64,000 bases of DNA, from the NCBI RefSeq assembly GCF_037975245.1, contig NC_092574.1, forward strand, positions 7,186,713 through 7,250,712, read 5' to 3'. Below are positions 28,401 through 37,452 of the stretch, piece by piece; position 1 is the stretch's first letter; each line of letters starts with the position of its first letter. Source of the stretch: Apostichopus japonicus (Eukaryota > Echinodermata > Holothuroidea > Aspidochirotida > Stichopodidae). A model generated the notes under the pieces. It worked only from the letters and a program-made list of their open reading frames with translations, was not told the DNA's origin and searched no databases. The position numbers and the translations under genes were made by a program.

Positions 28401-31268
28401 CTTAGTATAATAATAATAATGAAAATTATGAAATATTATATCTAAATTATATATTTGCTCATTTATGTCTTGATTTTTTTTTCTCCCTTTTCATTTTCTG
28501 CTTCTACAGGTATTACAACAGTCCTCACCATGACAACCATTAGTACCAGTGTGAGGGCGTCCTTACCTCGCATTTCATACATTAAGTCCATTGATATTTA
28601 CGTGGTAGTCTGTTATGCCTTCGTCTTCTCCGCGCTCGTTGAATATGCATTAGTCAACTTTCACTACTGGTCAAAACAGAAGCAAAAAGCACTCGAGGCC
28701 ACCAAGGACACAGATAACTCCAAGAAATATACGGACGATAAGCTAGATGATGTAAGTACTGTTAATGGTCATCAGTATTGGCCCACAAATATGCTAGATA
28801 AATAATCCAATACAAATGGTCACTTATACTCAGATTTAAAAAAAAAAAAACACTTTTTTATTATTACTCTCAAAGCATCTCGCCTCACTTGCGATATGTT
28901 TAAGTGCCTACTTAATTAAAACGTCCTCTATGTCTGAAAAATGTAGAAGGATCGGAGCCTCTCGGTAAATAAACTTTTGAAAACTTCTAGCAATTTTTAG
29001 GGGCTAAAATTTGGGGGCCAATACTAATTTCCCTTTTAAACGATTATCGTACACTGAATATTAGTTATTGAAACATTAGAGTCCAAGACAATAGAAAATA
29101 AAAAATAATGATTGTAAGTATGGTTTAACGGTTTCTACAGCTATTCCGGCTTTCATGGTATTCACATTTAAAAAATACGCCAATTCTCAGTGTGGTATAC
29201 TCCTTTAAGGCTAAACTGGTAATAACGTCAGGCGGAAAATGTCGTCACATGACATATTGGACCTCATTGCCAGTAAACCGCACCTGTTTATGGGGATAGC
29301 AAAACATGACGTTCTGCCTGAAAATTGGACTTACTATAGTAACAATTGAGTGATTGTGGCTGTGGTGTAGGGGTGAGGAGGGTGCGTTGGGGGGGGGGGA
29401 TTACACGGTTAAGTAATTTTGTTAGGTTAATCACCACTATACCTTAGTTTAAATTCTTGGTTAATTTGTACCACATCACGTACAGTGCTATCACGTGATA
29501 AAAGTCCTGATTCACGAAGATCTAATCTAAGAACAGAGCCAGTCTCTGCTGTTTTTTTCTTTCATCGGACATTAAGCTCAAAGGGACATAAGACGACACA
29601 TAGGGTGTAACACCTTGAATCCCTTCCGAAATGAATGGTTCTGCTCCACTTATCTTGATACATTACTTTAAAAATCTCTCTACTCTGGTTATGACACCTG
29701 GGCATGTATAATGGAGTGTCCCTAAGGAGTAAACACACACACACATACACGCATTCTCTAAAATACTTCCCCGAAGCAATAGATTTAAGATGTTGGCATG
29801 TGTTAGAAGTGAAATAAGGATATACATTAGAGAGAGAGAAAGAGCAAAAAGCCAGGGTTTTACCTCTCTTCACTGCGTTCTTCGTACGTTGTCTCTTATA
29901 ACATCATTATATGACGAACATCTTATCTCCCATTAGACCATTGCTCGATAGAACTATATACCAGCTCCCATTTATCTGTATGTATACTCTTTACCCAAAC
30001 TAAGGCTTCCGTCTCTCTGTTGTTCTATTTCTGAAATTAAACTTGTGTTCTTTTAACTTTGTAACGATTTGCCTCAGTATAACAGATCCAGTCAAGATAA
30101 CATTTAACGCAAACAGGTTTCCTTTGTTTTGCTTTCGTTGATAAACAGTTTGATAGCAGGTTTTTTTTATTAGGCTTTTTTTTTTTTTTTTTTTGCTTTC
30201 CAGTTTGAAAATTATTTTGGTAGAATCACTGAGAGAAAAGGCAAAGCAGAAGTTACATACTCGGGCCTTTAAGTAGATTAGTATACATTAGCAGTTTGTT
30301 CAAAACATTTTTATTGGGGGCGGGTGGAGGGGGTTCTCTTTCAACTGCACTTTCTCTAAAGGTCAGAGATGTTTTAGGATAGCAAACACCTGAAAGAGAT
30401 TTATATAACTTGATGCATTTATTTGTTTTATTGGTAGCTTGATGAAACATTTTCAGTGTGTCATCCAACTTACGTTTGCTGAAATATGTTTACATCACGA
30501 TAAATATATTTTATTCATGAGTTTCCATATTAAACGATATTACTTGACATTCAAAAAAAAGAGAGTTTAATTTGAAGACAAAAACAAAGATCTGACGAAT
30601 CATTGACGCTAAAATCGTACATCTTGGTAGCAACTTGTTTCTTGCTTCAAGATTTGCCAAATGACTATCAGTAATAATTTTGTTGTTAGGAAAAAAGGTG
30701 TGTAATCTTCACAATATAGCCTATACTAATGAATGACATTACTAAAGGCATTTGTATAATGAATTGCAATGGGAAAGCTGTTTGAGAGAAATTGAGAAGA
30801 GTTTAATGTCCTACATCATTCATTTATTTATATACTCCAAGAAAAAACACAAAAAACCAAAGAGTTTGCACTCCTTTCTTCATATTTCAGTACAACAGAC
30901 AGGTTGCTCTTAGACTTGCTCAAGTCGATGAGTTGGAAGCTGATTCCGATACTACGCCGTGGAGAGAAGAGATTAGTTTACGAAGACTGAACGGTCCAAC
31001 TCCAGAGCCGCCTAGTTATGCAAGTACAGTCACGCCCTCACCTGTACGATACAGAACCACCAGTTTGAAGTACAAACAGAGGACTTGGTCCAACGGCAGA
31101 TCGAGAAGGGTAAATAGAGGGCGCAAGAAGAAAATCAGATTATTCCTTTCAAGAATGACCGATGTCGACACTATAGACAGGTGTGCGAGGTTTCTCTTCC
31201 CGACCAGTTTCGTCATATTCAATATTGTCTACTGGTCTAGCTATTTGACGAAACTTTACAATGAGTGA
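4258..31268 (+). CDS. GABA-A receptor beta-like subunit, gene 1 (5' end missing; seven exons)
   Basis: This is a pentameric ligand-gated chloride channel subunit of the plasma membrane that would bind GABA and conduct anions. The joined exons give 427 residues plus a stop, with the frame kept at every junction. Visible in order: part of the extracellular beta-sandwich (residues 1-185), loop A motif WVPDTYF (60-66), Cys-loop C104 to C118 with 13 residues between, loop B EIESYGYTT (from 121), loop C with F168, T170, Y173 and R175, M1 (about 186-209), M2 starting [16 protein letters not shown] with R218 as 0', M3 (about 249-271), a cytoplasmic loop of about 125 residues ending in basic RGRKKKIR, and M4 (about 398-418). 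Possible N-glycosylation sites are NVS, NCT and NQS. Motifs are closest to vertebrate beta subunits. The signal peptide and the most N-terminal exon or exons were not found and probably lie left of the window. The pore resembles beta (no Pro before R 0'), which supports anion selectivity. RDL, rho and GlyR fit less well. Family assignment is very secure; the orthologue is not settled. Confidence 0.95.
4326..7020. other. Gene 1 intron
   Basis: 2.7 kb of AT-rich DNA with a (TA)n block at about 4451-4556 and G-runs near 5421-5433 and 6018-6030. No gene seen. Confidence 0.7.
4451..4556. repeat. Imperfect (AT)n array
   Basis: Alternating TA with occasional ATG and TTT interruptions. Confidence 0.85.
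7021..7241 (+). CDS. Gene 1 exon, loop D, loop A and inner strands (221 bp)
   Basis: Acceptor ctttcatcag, donor gtgagt. It encodes [17 protein letters not shown] (loop D), [15 protein letters not shown] (loop A) and VHDVTVKNR, ending in IMYGMR with the Arg codon split. 221 bp is the canonical size of this exon in the family. In loop D, Ser replaces the Tyr62 of beta2, and Arg sits at the position of beta2 Gln64. Confidence 0.96.
7242..9560. other. Gene 1 intron
   Basis: 2.3 kb. It contains (AT)n at about 7969-8036 and C-rich runs near 7885-7918 and 8690-8711. Ends in a (TTC)n pyrimidine tract before the acceptor. No gene seen. Confidence 0.7.
7969..8036. repeat. (AT)n array
   Basis: Alternating AT with one ACATAAAA break in the middle. 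Confidence 0.85.
9561..9643 (+). CDS. Gene 1 exon, Cys-loop (83 bp)
   Basis: Acceptor gacgacag, donor gtaagt. It encodes [20 protein letters not shown] then CTLEIES. The two Cys are 14 positions apart, which is the Cys-loop signature, and they enclose the YPMDEQ motif. NCT is a likely glycosylation site, as in vertebrate beta subunits. An upstream (TTC)n tract forms the polypyrimidine stretch before the acceptor. Confidence 0.96.
9853..9914. repeat. (AT)n array
   Basis: About 31 perfect TA repeats. Confidence 0.9.
11540..11846. mobile_element. hAT-like non-autonomous element, copy 1
   Basis: It begins CAGGGGTTCCCTAACT and ends with the reverse of CAAGGGTTTCCCTAACTT, giving terminal inverted repeats. 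The flanks (GCATATAA before, CATAATAG after) are only an approximate duplication. The interior matches the element at 21951-22307 over long blocks, including AAAGTCAAAACTAGAGTATA and the GTTCGTGGACAACTCTGACA segment. No coding capacity. Confidence 0.8.
12179..12355 (+). pseudogene. Unidentified 59-codon open stretch, possibly a coding remnant
   Basis: Open between two TGA codons. The predicted peptide has a protein-like composition, including the segments [20 protein letters not shown] and [16 protein letters not shown], unlike the low-complexity surroundings. It has no ATG and no clear splice sites. I do not recognise the family. It may be a decayed transposon or gene fragment inside the intron, or chance. 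Confidence 0.2.
14536..14598. repeat. (AT)n array followed by CATATA units
   Basis: Alternating AT, then short ACATAT units. Confidence 0.85.
15250..16150. repeat. Degenerate minisatellite, period about 55 bp
   Basis: CACCTACATGTACATAT and GTGTCTGTACCTACAC recur through about 900 bp. The landmark GTGTCTGTACC is spaced by about 166, 111 and 222 bp, all multiples of roughly 55.5. Long overlapping Thr/Tyr/Cys/Pro/His-rich open frames on both strands reflect stop-poor repeat composition, not genes. Confidence 0.85.
17750..18005. repeat. Two-copy imperfect tandem duplication, period about 113 bp
   Basis: TACACTTCCAGTGTAGCCTAT at about 17777 recurs as TACACTTCTAGTGTAGCCTA at 17890, with similar sequence following each (ATAGTCTATAT..CCTTTGCT). 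Confidence 0.7.
19568..19650. repeat. (AT)n array
   Basis: Perfect TA repeat with a degenerate 3' edge. Confidence 0.9.
20106..20872. repeat. 131-bp tandem satellite, about six units, with dimeric higher-order pattern
   Basis: The block ACTCATGAATATTCAT recurs at 20135, 20266, 20397, 20528, 20659 and 20790, exactly 131 bp apart. Middle units alternate between two variants (CCCATAACGAAGATT and CCCACATCGAGGATT), so the longer period is 262 bp. Each unit contains the perfect palindrome CATGAATATTCATG or a one-base variant. Confidence 0.95.
21951..22307. mobile_element. hAT-like non-autonomous element, copy 2, with 8-bp target duplication
   Basis: Same family as 11540-11846. CTGTAGGG occurs immediately before (21943-21950) and after (22308-22315). 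The right end GTTAGGGAAACCCTG is well preserved and the left end is decayed into a G-run. It carries about 50 bp around 22110-22200 that copy 1 lacks. Confidence 0.82.
22766..22903 (+). CDS. Gene 1 exon, loops B, F and C (138 bp)
   Basis: Acceptor ttcttccag, donor gtaaga. It encodes (Y)[11 protein letters not shown], the NQS sequon, a loop F region and [16 protein letters not shown], the start of loop C. The Tyr codon split with the previous exon is the beta2 Tyr157 equivalent. It sits 13.1 kb downstream of the Cys-loop exon, the largest intron in the window. Confidence 0.95.
22904..24093. other. Gene 1 intron
   Basis: 1.2 kb, AT-rich, with a C-run at about 23383-23392. No gene or repeat family recognised. 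Confidence 0.7.
24094..24246 (+). CDS. Gene 1 exon, end of loop C, M1 and M1-M2 linker (153 bp)
   Basis: Polypyrimidine tract and acceptor ttttaaag, donor gtaaca. It encodes [14 protein letters not shown]1 ([20 protein letters not shown]) and [16 protein letters not shown], entering M2. 45 of 51 residues match the same exon of gene 2 by direct comparison. Ala replaces the Pro that follows the loop C Tyr in gene 2 and vertebrate beta subunits. Confidence 0.96.
24521..24679. mobile_element. Long-armed inverted-repeat (hairpin/MITE-like) element
   Basis: The left arm 24521-24567 and right arm 24632-24679 are near-perfect reverse complements (outer part TAAGATATGACTCATAATTG, inner part TAATGTTTTAGAAA), with a 64-bp loop. 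There is no coding capacity. No clear target duplication was seen, so the boundaries and class are uncertain. Confidence 0.75.
25386..25417. repeat. (AT)n array
   Basis: Short perfect TA repeat preceded by ACACACACATATGTA. Confidence 0.85.
25526..26010. repeat. Three-copy tandem repeat, period about 158-168 bp
   Basis: GGTCCGGTCACATA recurs at 25563, 25731 and 25889, each followed by CCATGGT.CCGA.CTGG and TTCACTGTCTGTTTAAG.CACGATTT. The 10-bp period difference comes from an extra AAACTGATCAAT segment between units 1 and 2. Confidence 0.9.
28510..28751 (+). CDS. Gene 1 exon, M2, M3 and start of cytoplasmic loop (242 bp)
   Basis: Acceptor gcttctacag, donor gtaagt, ending in phase 0. It encodes the rest of M2 ([20 protein letters not shown]), the M2-M3 linker [11 protein letters not shown]3 ([20 protein letters not shown]) and a charged lysine-rich start of the intracellular loop. 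The frame would run to a stop at about 28803 if the donor were not used, giving a truncated protein without M4. The strong donor makes splicing to the next exon the better model. Confidence 0.95.
28752..30890. other. Gene 1 last intron
   Basis: 2.1 kb with a G-run at about 29390-29399, a short (AC)n near 29732-29745 and T-runs near 30176-30194. No gene seen. Confidence 0.7.
30891..31268 (+). CDS. Gene 1 terminal exon, cytoplasmic loop and M4 (378 bp with stop)
   Basis: Acceptor ttcatatttcag. It continues in phase 0 as [20 protein letters not shown], then a Pro/Ser/Thr-rich and Arg/Lys-rich loop, the basic run [11 protein letters not shown], and M4 ([20 protein letters not shown] then VYW) with a short [10 protein letters not shown] tail and TGA at 31266-31268. 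The loop is much more divergent from gene 2 than the membrane segments are, as is usual for this family. Confidence 0.94.
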   Translation, partial: YNRQVALRLAQVDELEADSDTTPWREEISLRRLNGPTPEPPSYASTVTPSPVRYRTTSLKYKQRTWSNGRSRRVNRGRKKKIRLFLSRMTDVDTIDRCARFLFPTSFVIFNIVYWSSYLTKLYNE

Positions 31269-31477
31269 TATATATATATATATGAATATTGGCGTTTTTG
31301 TGCAGAAATGATACCTCCGTGGACTTTGTGGATTTCTACGCATGCCCAGTCTTGGCTTCCAAGGATGTCTCTTACAGATGCGTGTGGTCTATATGTACGG
31401 TAACACATACGAAACGCATTTTTTGTTTACTACTGAGAAAGAAAAAAATGGGCTTACTATAGCACAAAGGTAAAACA

Positions 31478-31483
31478 AATAAA
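31478..31483 (+). promoter_or_regulatory. Candidate polyadenylation signal of gene 1
   Basis: AATAAA lies 210 bp downstream of the gene 1 stop. The motif is common in AT-rich DNA, so this is only a candidate. Confidence 0.3.
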
Positions 31484-34412
31484 GGAGAAAAGATGGCCCA
31501 GACGCAGAACAGGATGAAACGCACCTCAATTAGCGCAATGATTCTTGGAGGATGACGAATTGGTCGAGAATAGGAGGGGTTTAGGTAGGTGGCGCTGCAA
31601 ACAAAAAAACAACAACAGCGATGTGACAGACGCTCCGAATGTGATCAGACATATATTTATGTATCTTTTTAAGCATATAGTACCTCTTGCAGTTGACAGT
31701 AATAGTTATCCATTTGGGTTTTTTTTTTCTTTGTAATGGTATCTTGCGGTGTTTCAAAATTAGAAATATTTATAGAAATTGTTCCGTTGAAGCAGAGAAT
31801 GTCTCGACTAATCTACATATAATCGTGTCTAAGGACTAACAGAAGAAGGTCCTGCAAGAAAACTGTAATAAGCCAGTTTTGAATAATCATCTCTTATCGT
31901 TGAAATATATTTACTCCATCTATAGCGTTGTCTTGTTACACTATGACCGTATATAAATGAAGGGTTGCTTGCATTTTTCTTGCGAATTTTCATTAGCTGA
32001 ATATTACTCGATTTTGGTAAACATTTTCAAGAAAATCACTAATTGAGTTTCCTGTATCCAACAGGCTTAATTTAAGTGGCAAATATAGAAAATGAGTTGA
32101 TCTTTCTTTAGGGTGGGGTGGGTCGGGGGAGGGGAGTGAGGGATTTGTAAACGAACATCAGTTTGCTTACGTTACAAAAACAAAATACTTAAGAATAGGC
32201 AGGATGACTCCAATTTTCATTACAATCCAGAACTCACAACAACAACAAGAACAAGAATCCTGCCCGGCTATGCAAAAACATGTCAACCTCCTATTCCAAT
32301 TCAGTGTACCCAAACAGTAAAGCATTTGGCGAAAAAGATTTTCACTTTATCCCAAATTATGAGCAAATTATTCCATTTGAGATGACTTGGGAGAAGAAGA
32401 AAAAATGAAATCCCCCCGGCCACCCAGAAGCCTTTGTTTGGTATTTTTGGCTTGATGTGCCTTCCAAAGAAGTTTTCAAACTCCGAATAATTTCATTACA
32501 GGTTTTTTTACTCTTGCACACCGCCCTCGGTTATGAAAATAACACGCCTAATCAGAAATATAAAACCCACATACAACAATTCAAGCCTTCACTCAATGAT
32601 GCCGTATAGGCCGCAGCACCTCACTAACAAATATCGACAGAGAGACCAAATAACTCATGAAATAGATCTCCATGCACTAACATCATTTGATCAATAAGGG
32701 CACGTGCGTCATCTGTAGCCAAAACTATGCCACTCGCCCATCATCATACAGTGTTTGTACGATTTCGTAACCAGGTTTTCTAGTTCAGATGCCAGCTGTG
32801 TGCAGTGAACTGATCTATGTCGTAACTCGAAAGCATGCAAATACCATTCTAGTCCTAACAATGAGATTGTCTATTTTTTCTTTTCTTGTTCGGGGGTCTC
32901 ACAATAATACATTATTGGAGATGTTTAAGACAGCTCTGTTCGTAGTGATTAGATCGGTTGACACAGGCCTCAAGCCTTATCAAGGTGAGTTAATGCAGTT
33001 TAGTGTATAGCCTAACGTTAGGCCTAGCCTATTCCTTGTCATGAGACAGTTGGAGGTTATTGATAAACGACAGAACTATTTGATAGTTTGAACAAAGTTG
33101 AAAAGTGTGGTATCATGTTGAAAAGGTTTCTTCAATTATTGGAAGAGTAATAGCTGTAAACATTTGAAAAATATCAAAAAAACAAAAATGGCGGCCAAAT
33201 TTGCCCATAATTAGCATAAAAATAGCATAGAAGCTGGACATTTTGGAATCCAAAGTTACGCACCTTGCTATCAATATAAATGTTTATTACAAATAATACC
33301 CCTAAATGCCCCAAAGAATGTTATGAATACTCCCCACCCCGTAAACCCCTAACCCCATTGCCATAAGGGATGTAATATTTTCGTACTTGGTACAGTTACT
33401 AACAATGCTTCTCTTTGTCCAAAGTTAAATAACAATGCTTCTCTTGTCAAACCTTATAACTTTGATGCAGGAGCAAATACGAATAGTTTACATTTCAAAA
33501 CACTATGATTTTTTCTCAACTTTCCTGATCATTTTTTATTCCGATTTCGTGCAACAAATACCTTATATTTGCAACCAGTTCTAGATTATTGCAGCTTTTG
33601 GTTAACTATTTCTACATCTGAATTTACTGTAGTATACATCCCATAAACAACCCAGAAAAAGGTCATTTAAATAGTAACGTCTAGACAGATATGATTCAGT
33701 CTTTGGTACCAAAAAAAAAAAGAGTTTGAAAATGCAATATATCAAACATAATGGGAAAACAACCCAAAATAATGGGAAGATTGAAATTGATTTAAAAGTG
33801 TTCATTTGATTTTTTTTACACATTTTGTTGAAATATTTTTCTTAGTCGTAGGGTGTCCTTTACCTGAAGAAAAAAGAGAGAGTAATAATGGGTCAAAGGT
33901 TAAGATGTTTCACTTTTGCAGTTAACTTTCAAGTTCCGTTTTGAAAAAAAAAAAACTAGCTGAATGTTTACATTTTATGTATAGCTCTCTAGAAAGTCTT
34001 TCTTAAGCACCTGTTTTAACCTTTTCTTACTTCCGTTGAAAAAGCTGTGTTTATAAATTATGTGATCTTGTCTGTGTAAATCCTGTTGTGCTGGAATTAT
34101 TTTTAGCTAGTTTTTTTTTTTTTTTTTTGGGGGGGGGGGTTTGCTTCGCAATTTTGCAACTTGAGAAGCAACAAGAAGAATATTTAAAACCAGGTTTACT
34201 TTACAAATATTTACATACACCGTTCACAGCAGTTCAAAGTTCGTTTAGTTATCAAACCGACTCATTTCATATCCCATGCAAGAAAACTAGTCTCAAATTT
34301 GCGTCAATTCAATTACAGAGAATGAAGAGACAAAACCATGTGATTGTATGTTAGTTTATCATTACACTTTTGTTGAGGGTACTCTAAAAGGAAAATAACA
34401 CACACCCTAAAG

Positions 34413-34756
34413 CTGGGGTGGGCAACCTTCGGCCCGCGGGCCACATGCGGCCCGCCAGTGAATTTTTGCGGCCCGTAAGATGTCTCAAGAGACATCATCA
34501 CAAAAACGAGCTAGCTGTTTAGAATTTATCGGCACTAATGATGCTGTCAGGTAGGCCTATTATCCCCATTAATTATCAACTGTACTGTATTGACATTATG
34601 TTTTTGTGAATACAGATTAAGTACACACACCTATTACTTGAAAGTCCTAGGAATCAAAGGTTTGAAATCAACAGCAGGTCGTTGATTAGGTGCGGCCCAG
34701 TCAATTTTCCACTCCTTATATCTGGCCCATTCATTTAAAATGGTTGCCCACCCCTG
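34413..34756. mobile_element. hAT-like non-autonomous DNA transposon
   Basis: The left end CTGGGGTGGGCAACCTTCGG and the right end, reversed, CAGGGGTGGGCAACCATTTT are inverted repeats, and GGCCCGCGGGCC follows the left end. The CAGGGGTGGGCAA..CGGCCCGCGGGCC terminus is a known hallmark of a widespread hAT (Tip100/Zaphod-like) group. Flanks CCCTAAAG and GTCTAAGT are only a weak duplication. There is no transposase frame. Confidence 0.75.
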
Positions 34757-37168
34757 GTCTAAGTTATCAATGTTTTGGCCTATATAACATGCATGGATAT
34801 ATCGATCCTTTTGATATTTATGCGCATAACTTATACAAACACACAGACGTGTTAAATTTACCTTGACTTGTTTCATGCAACGTATTTTGATAAAATGGAT
34901 CGCTGACTTAAATTGACAGTTTTGCAACTTTTAAACTTCAAAGGCTGCTTGATATTTTCTTAGTCCTATTTTACTCTTAACCGTCAGTTGCATATAGGGA
35001 CATGATAGTCATATAAATTATTCAAATGAATTGACAACAACAAAATATTATATTAATATGATAATATATGCATGGGTTTTAATGAATAACCATCACTTAT
35101 ATCTATTGATAATCGACTGGTTATGATAGGGCTATATATACTTGTCTATATACTTGATCATACTTGGCATATTTGGATAAAATGTTCGTGTCTAACTCCG
35201 CCCCAAAGAGGTGTACCTGTCATTTCCATGCAAGTAAATTGATACCCTTTTGAGCCACTCCCACCCCCCCCCCCCCACCATCCATCCCATTACAATATAA
35301 TATTAGGAACAAAACAAACCATACGAGAGCTGTCAAACGGAGTGTGTATACTAGCGCTTTTTTTTTACTCTTCAAGCAAGCTTTCAACTAGAGGAAGTTT
35401 TTCTGCTCATGGTTGGTCATATGCTGTTATATTTCATGTTCCGAATAGGTATAAGAATTGAAAATGGACAGGAGGTACTTTAGCGACATGTAAGATTAAG
35501 TCAAATGTGTACTAATGTATTCTCTGTTATAGCGTCTTCCTTTGTAATAATGCTGTTAAGCGATGAAAGTATAAGAAACGTAATGAAAAGCGACAATGAG
35601 GAATGTTTTCATGTTGTTTGGGGAATATTGTACTGACTAGAATTGTCATTGGTCTACTCATACTAGTGGGTAAGGTGTAGTTACCTTATCGTAGGTAGAA
35701 TCATAGGTGGGTAACTAAACTTTGAACCAAAGCAAACTTGCTACCCTGCAAGGTAACATAGGGTTACTCATTATCATTGAACAATTGAAATAGCTTCTAA
35801 GAGGTAATAAAGGTCAAATGATTCGAATCATATATAGTTGAATGTCAAAATGTTTTATTTAGCAGTAAAGCACTGACTTACTTTCCATACACTAGTAATA
35901 CCTTTACTAGTAATTACCATACGTATACTAATAGTAGTATAGGTGCAAAACCTCCCTGTTAATACTAGTCTTACCATCAATATGAGGTATTATAGGTAAC
36001 TAAACTAATTTTTGCAGGAACACAAAACATGATTGGATAAATTTGGTTCTATTCGATCCTATGGCAGTTGAAAGTTAATTAATTTATTCATTTGGTCGGA
36101 ACTTTTCTTCTGTCTCCCATCAAGGTCTGCATATTTTCTTTTTTCTAATATTTTAGAATAGAATTTTAGAAAATATTTTAGAAAAGAATAACTATGTAAA
36201 CAGTTGTATAGGAGATTGTTACAGCTATTGTGCAGCTAACGAAGCAGGTTACCTCACTATACATTTATATAACAGCAGAGCAAATCTGCGAATCTGTAAC
36301 AAAATATGTAACTCTGAGAGTTCTACAACACGTAGCGTGGGCGTCTTTCTTTCTTGAGAGAGGGGAGAGGGTAAGAGGAGAGAGTCGGGTGAAGAAGGAA
36401 AGGGGCGGGGGGGGGGGGGGGAGGCAATGGTCAGAGAAGGAATATCTTATTAGCATTACCAAATGGTCTACATTAGGTGAATGTATTGCTATGACGTGAG
36501 ACAAATTTATGTTTGAATTGTATAGCAGATTAAAACAAAACGTGTGCAATTTATGTTACATCTGTCACAAGAGATATTACATTACAGAATGGAACAGGAA
36601 GTATTTAAGGAAAATAATATAGTGAAAAATGATAAATACCATTTATTTTATTTGCTATATCCCATAATTCTTTGCGACTTACGTACAGTGACTTAGTTCT
36701 CATAAATATCAGAGTTATTTAAGCAAAATTAAAACAAAATTGTGGCATCATGTTACCGTCTTTCAAAGAGATCATAGGTTTACGGGAAACAAAAACCGAG
36801 AAAATTGGTAGAATATTGAATAAAATGTTGTGGAGCGGCATATCATGGATATCGTATATAGCAGGGTTCAATATAGGCCAACATGCACTAGTCAATGCTA
36901 TTATTTGTATATGAAGAGTAGCCATATATTTATATATACGCAATAAGATAACCATGTATGTAAGAGATTTGATTGGTAATTAAGTGTTGAAAGTGATTAA
37001 TCAACTGCTTAAGGTATTTTTTCCCTTGTAACTTCATAGGCCTATACTGTTTCTATACGTCACCACACAAATTTTCAGCTGGCTTCACTTTGCTAAAAAA
37101 TGTGTCATACACATTATTACGCTTCTTACCAAATTATGTATCTGTAATAATGTTAGCAATAAAATGAC

Positions 37169-37452
37169 CAGGCGCGGAATCCAGGGAGTCACGTTGAGGG
37201 TGTACGCTTATCCTTATTAGACTTCTAAACACTTAAAATCAAAAGGAGTTTATTTGCTCCACATTTTGATTCGATCTACTTATACAACTGATTAATATTC
37301 TTAGTATAGTATATCTTAGAATGCATATGACAATTGCATATGCACATGACAATTTTTTTCTCTCTGGATAATGACTCCGACACCCTCTATATGGGAATTG
37401 GCTTCAACGACCCCAACGTCACATCTCTTTCTCGATAAAATCCTGGATCCTG
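37169..37452. mobile_element. Possible decayed inverted-repeat element
   Basis: CAGGCGCGGAATCCAGG on the left and CCTGGATCCTG on the right are roughly inverted, resembling the CAGGCGCG ends of the 3400-3690 element. No target duplication was found, so this is tentative. Confidence 0.3.

Larger units (their letters stand above)
24247..28509. other. Gene 1 intron
   Basis: 4.3 kb. It contains a hairpin element (24521-24679), (AT)n at about 25386-25417, a three-copy tandem (25526-26010), G-runs near 26538-26552 and 26658-26668, and a short (TG)n at about 27043-27059. No gene seen. Confidence 0.7.

Noticed and set aside
28752-28804. Read-through of the M2-M3 exon to an in-frame TAA, giving a receptor without M4
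   Set aside because: The GTAAGT donor is strong and the downstream M4 exon is in frame, so the spliced form is the better model; intron retention cannot be ruled out.
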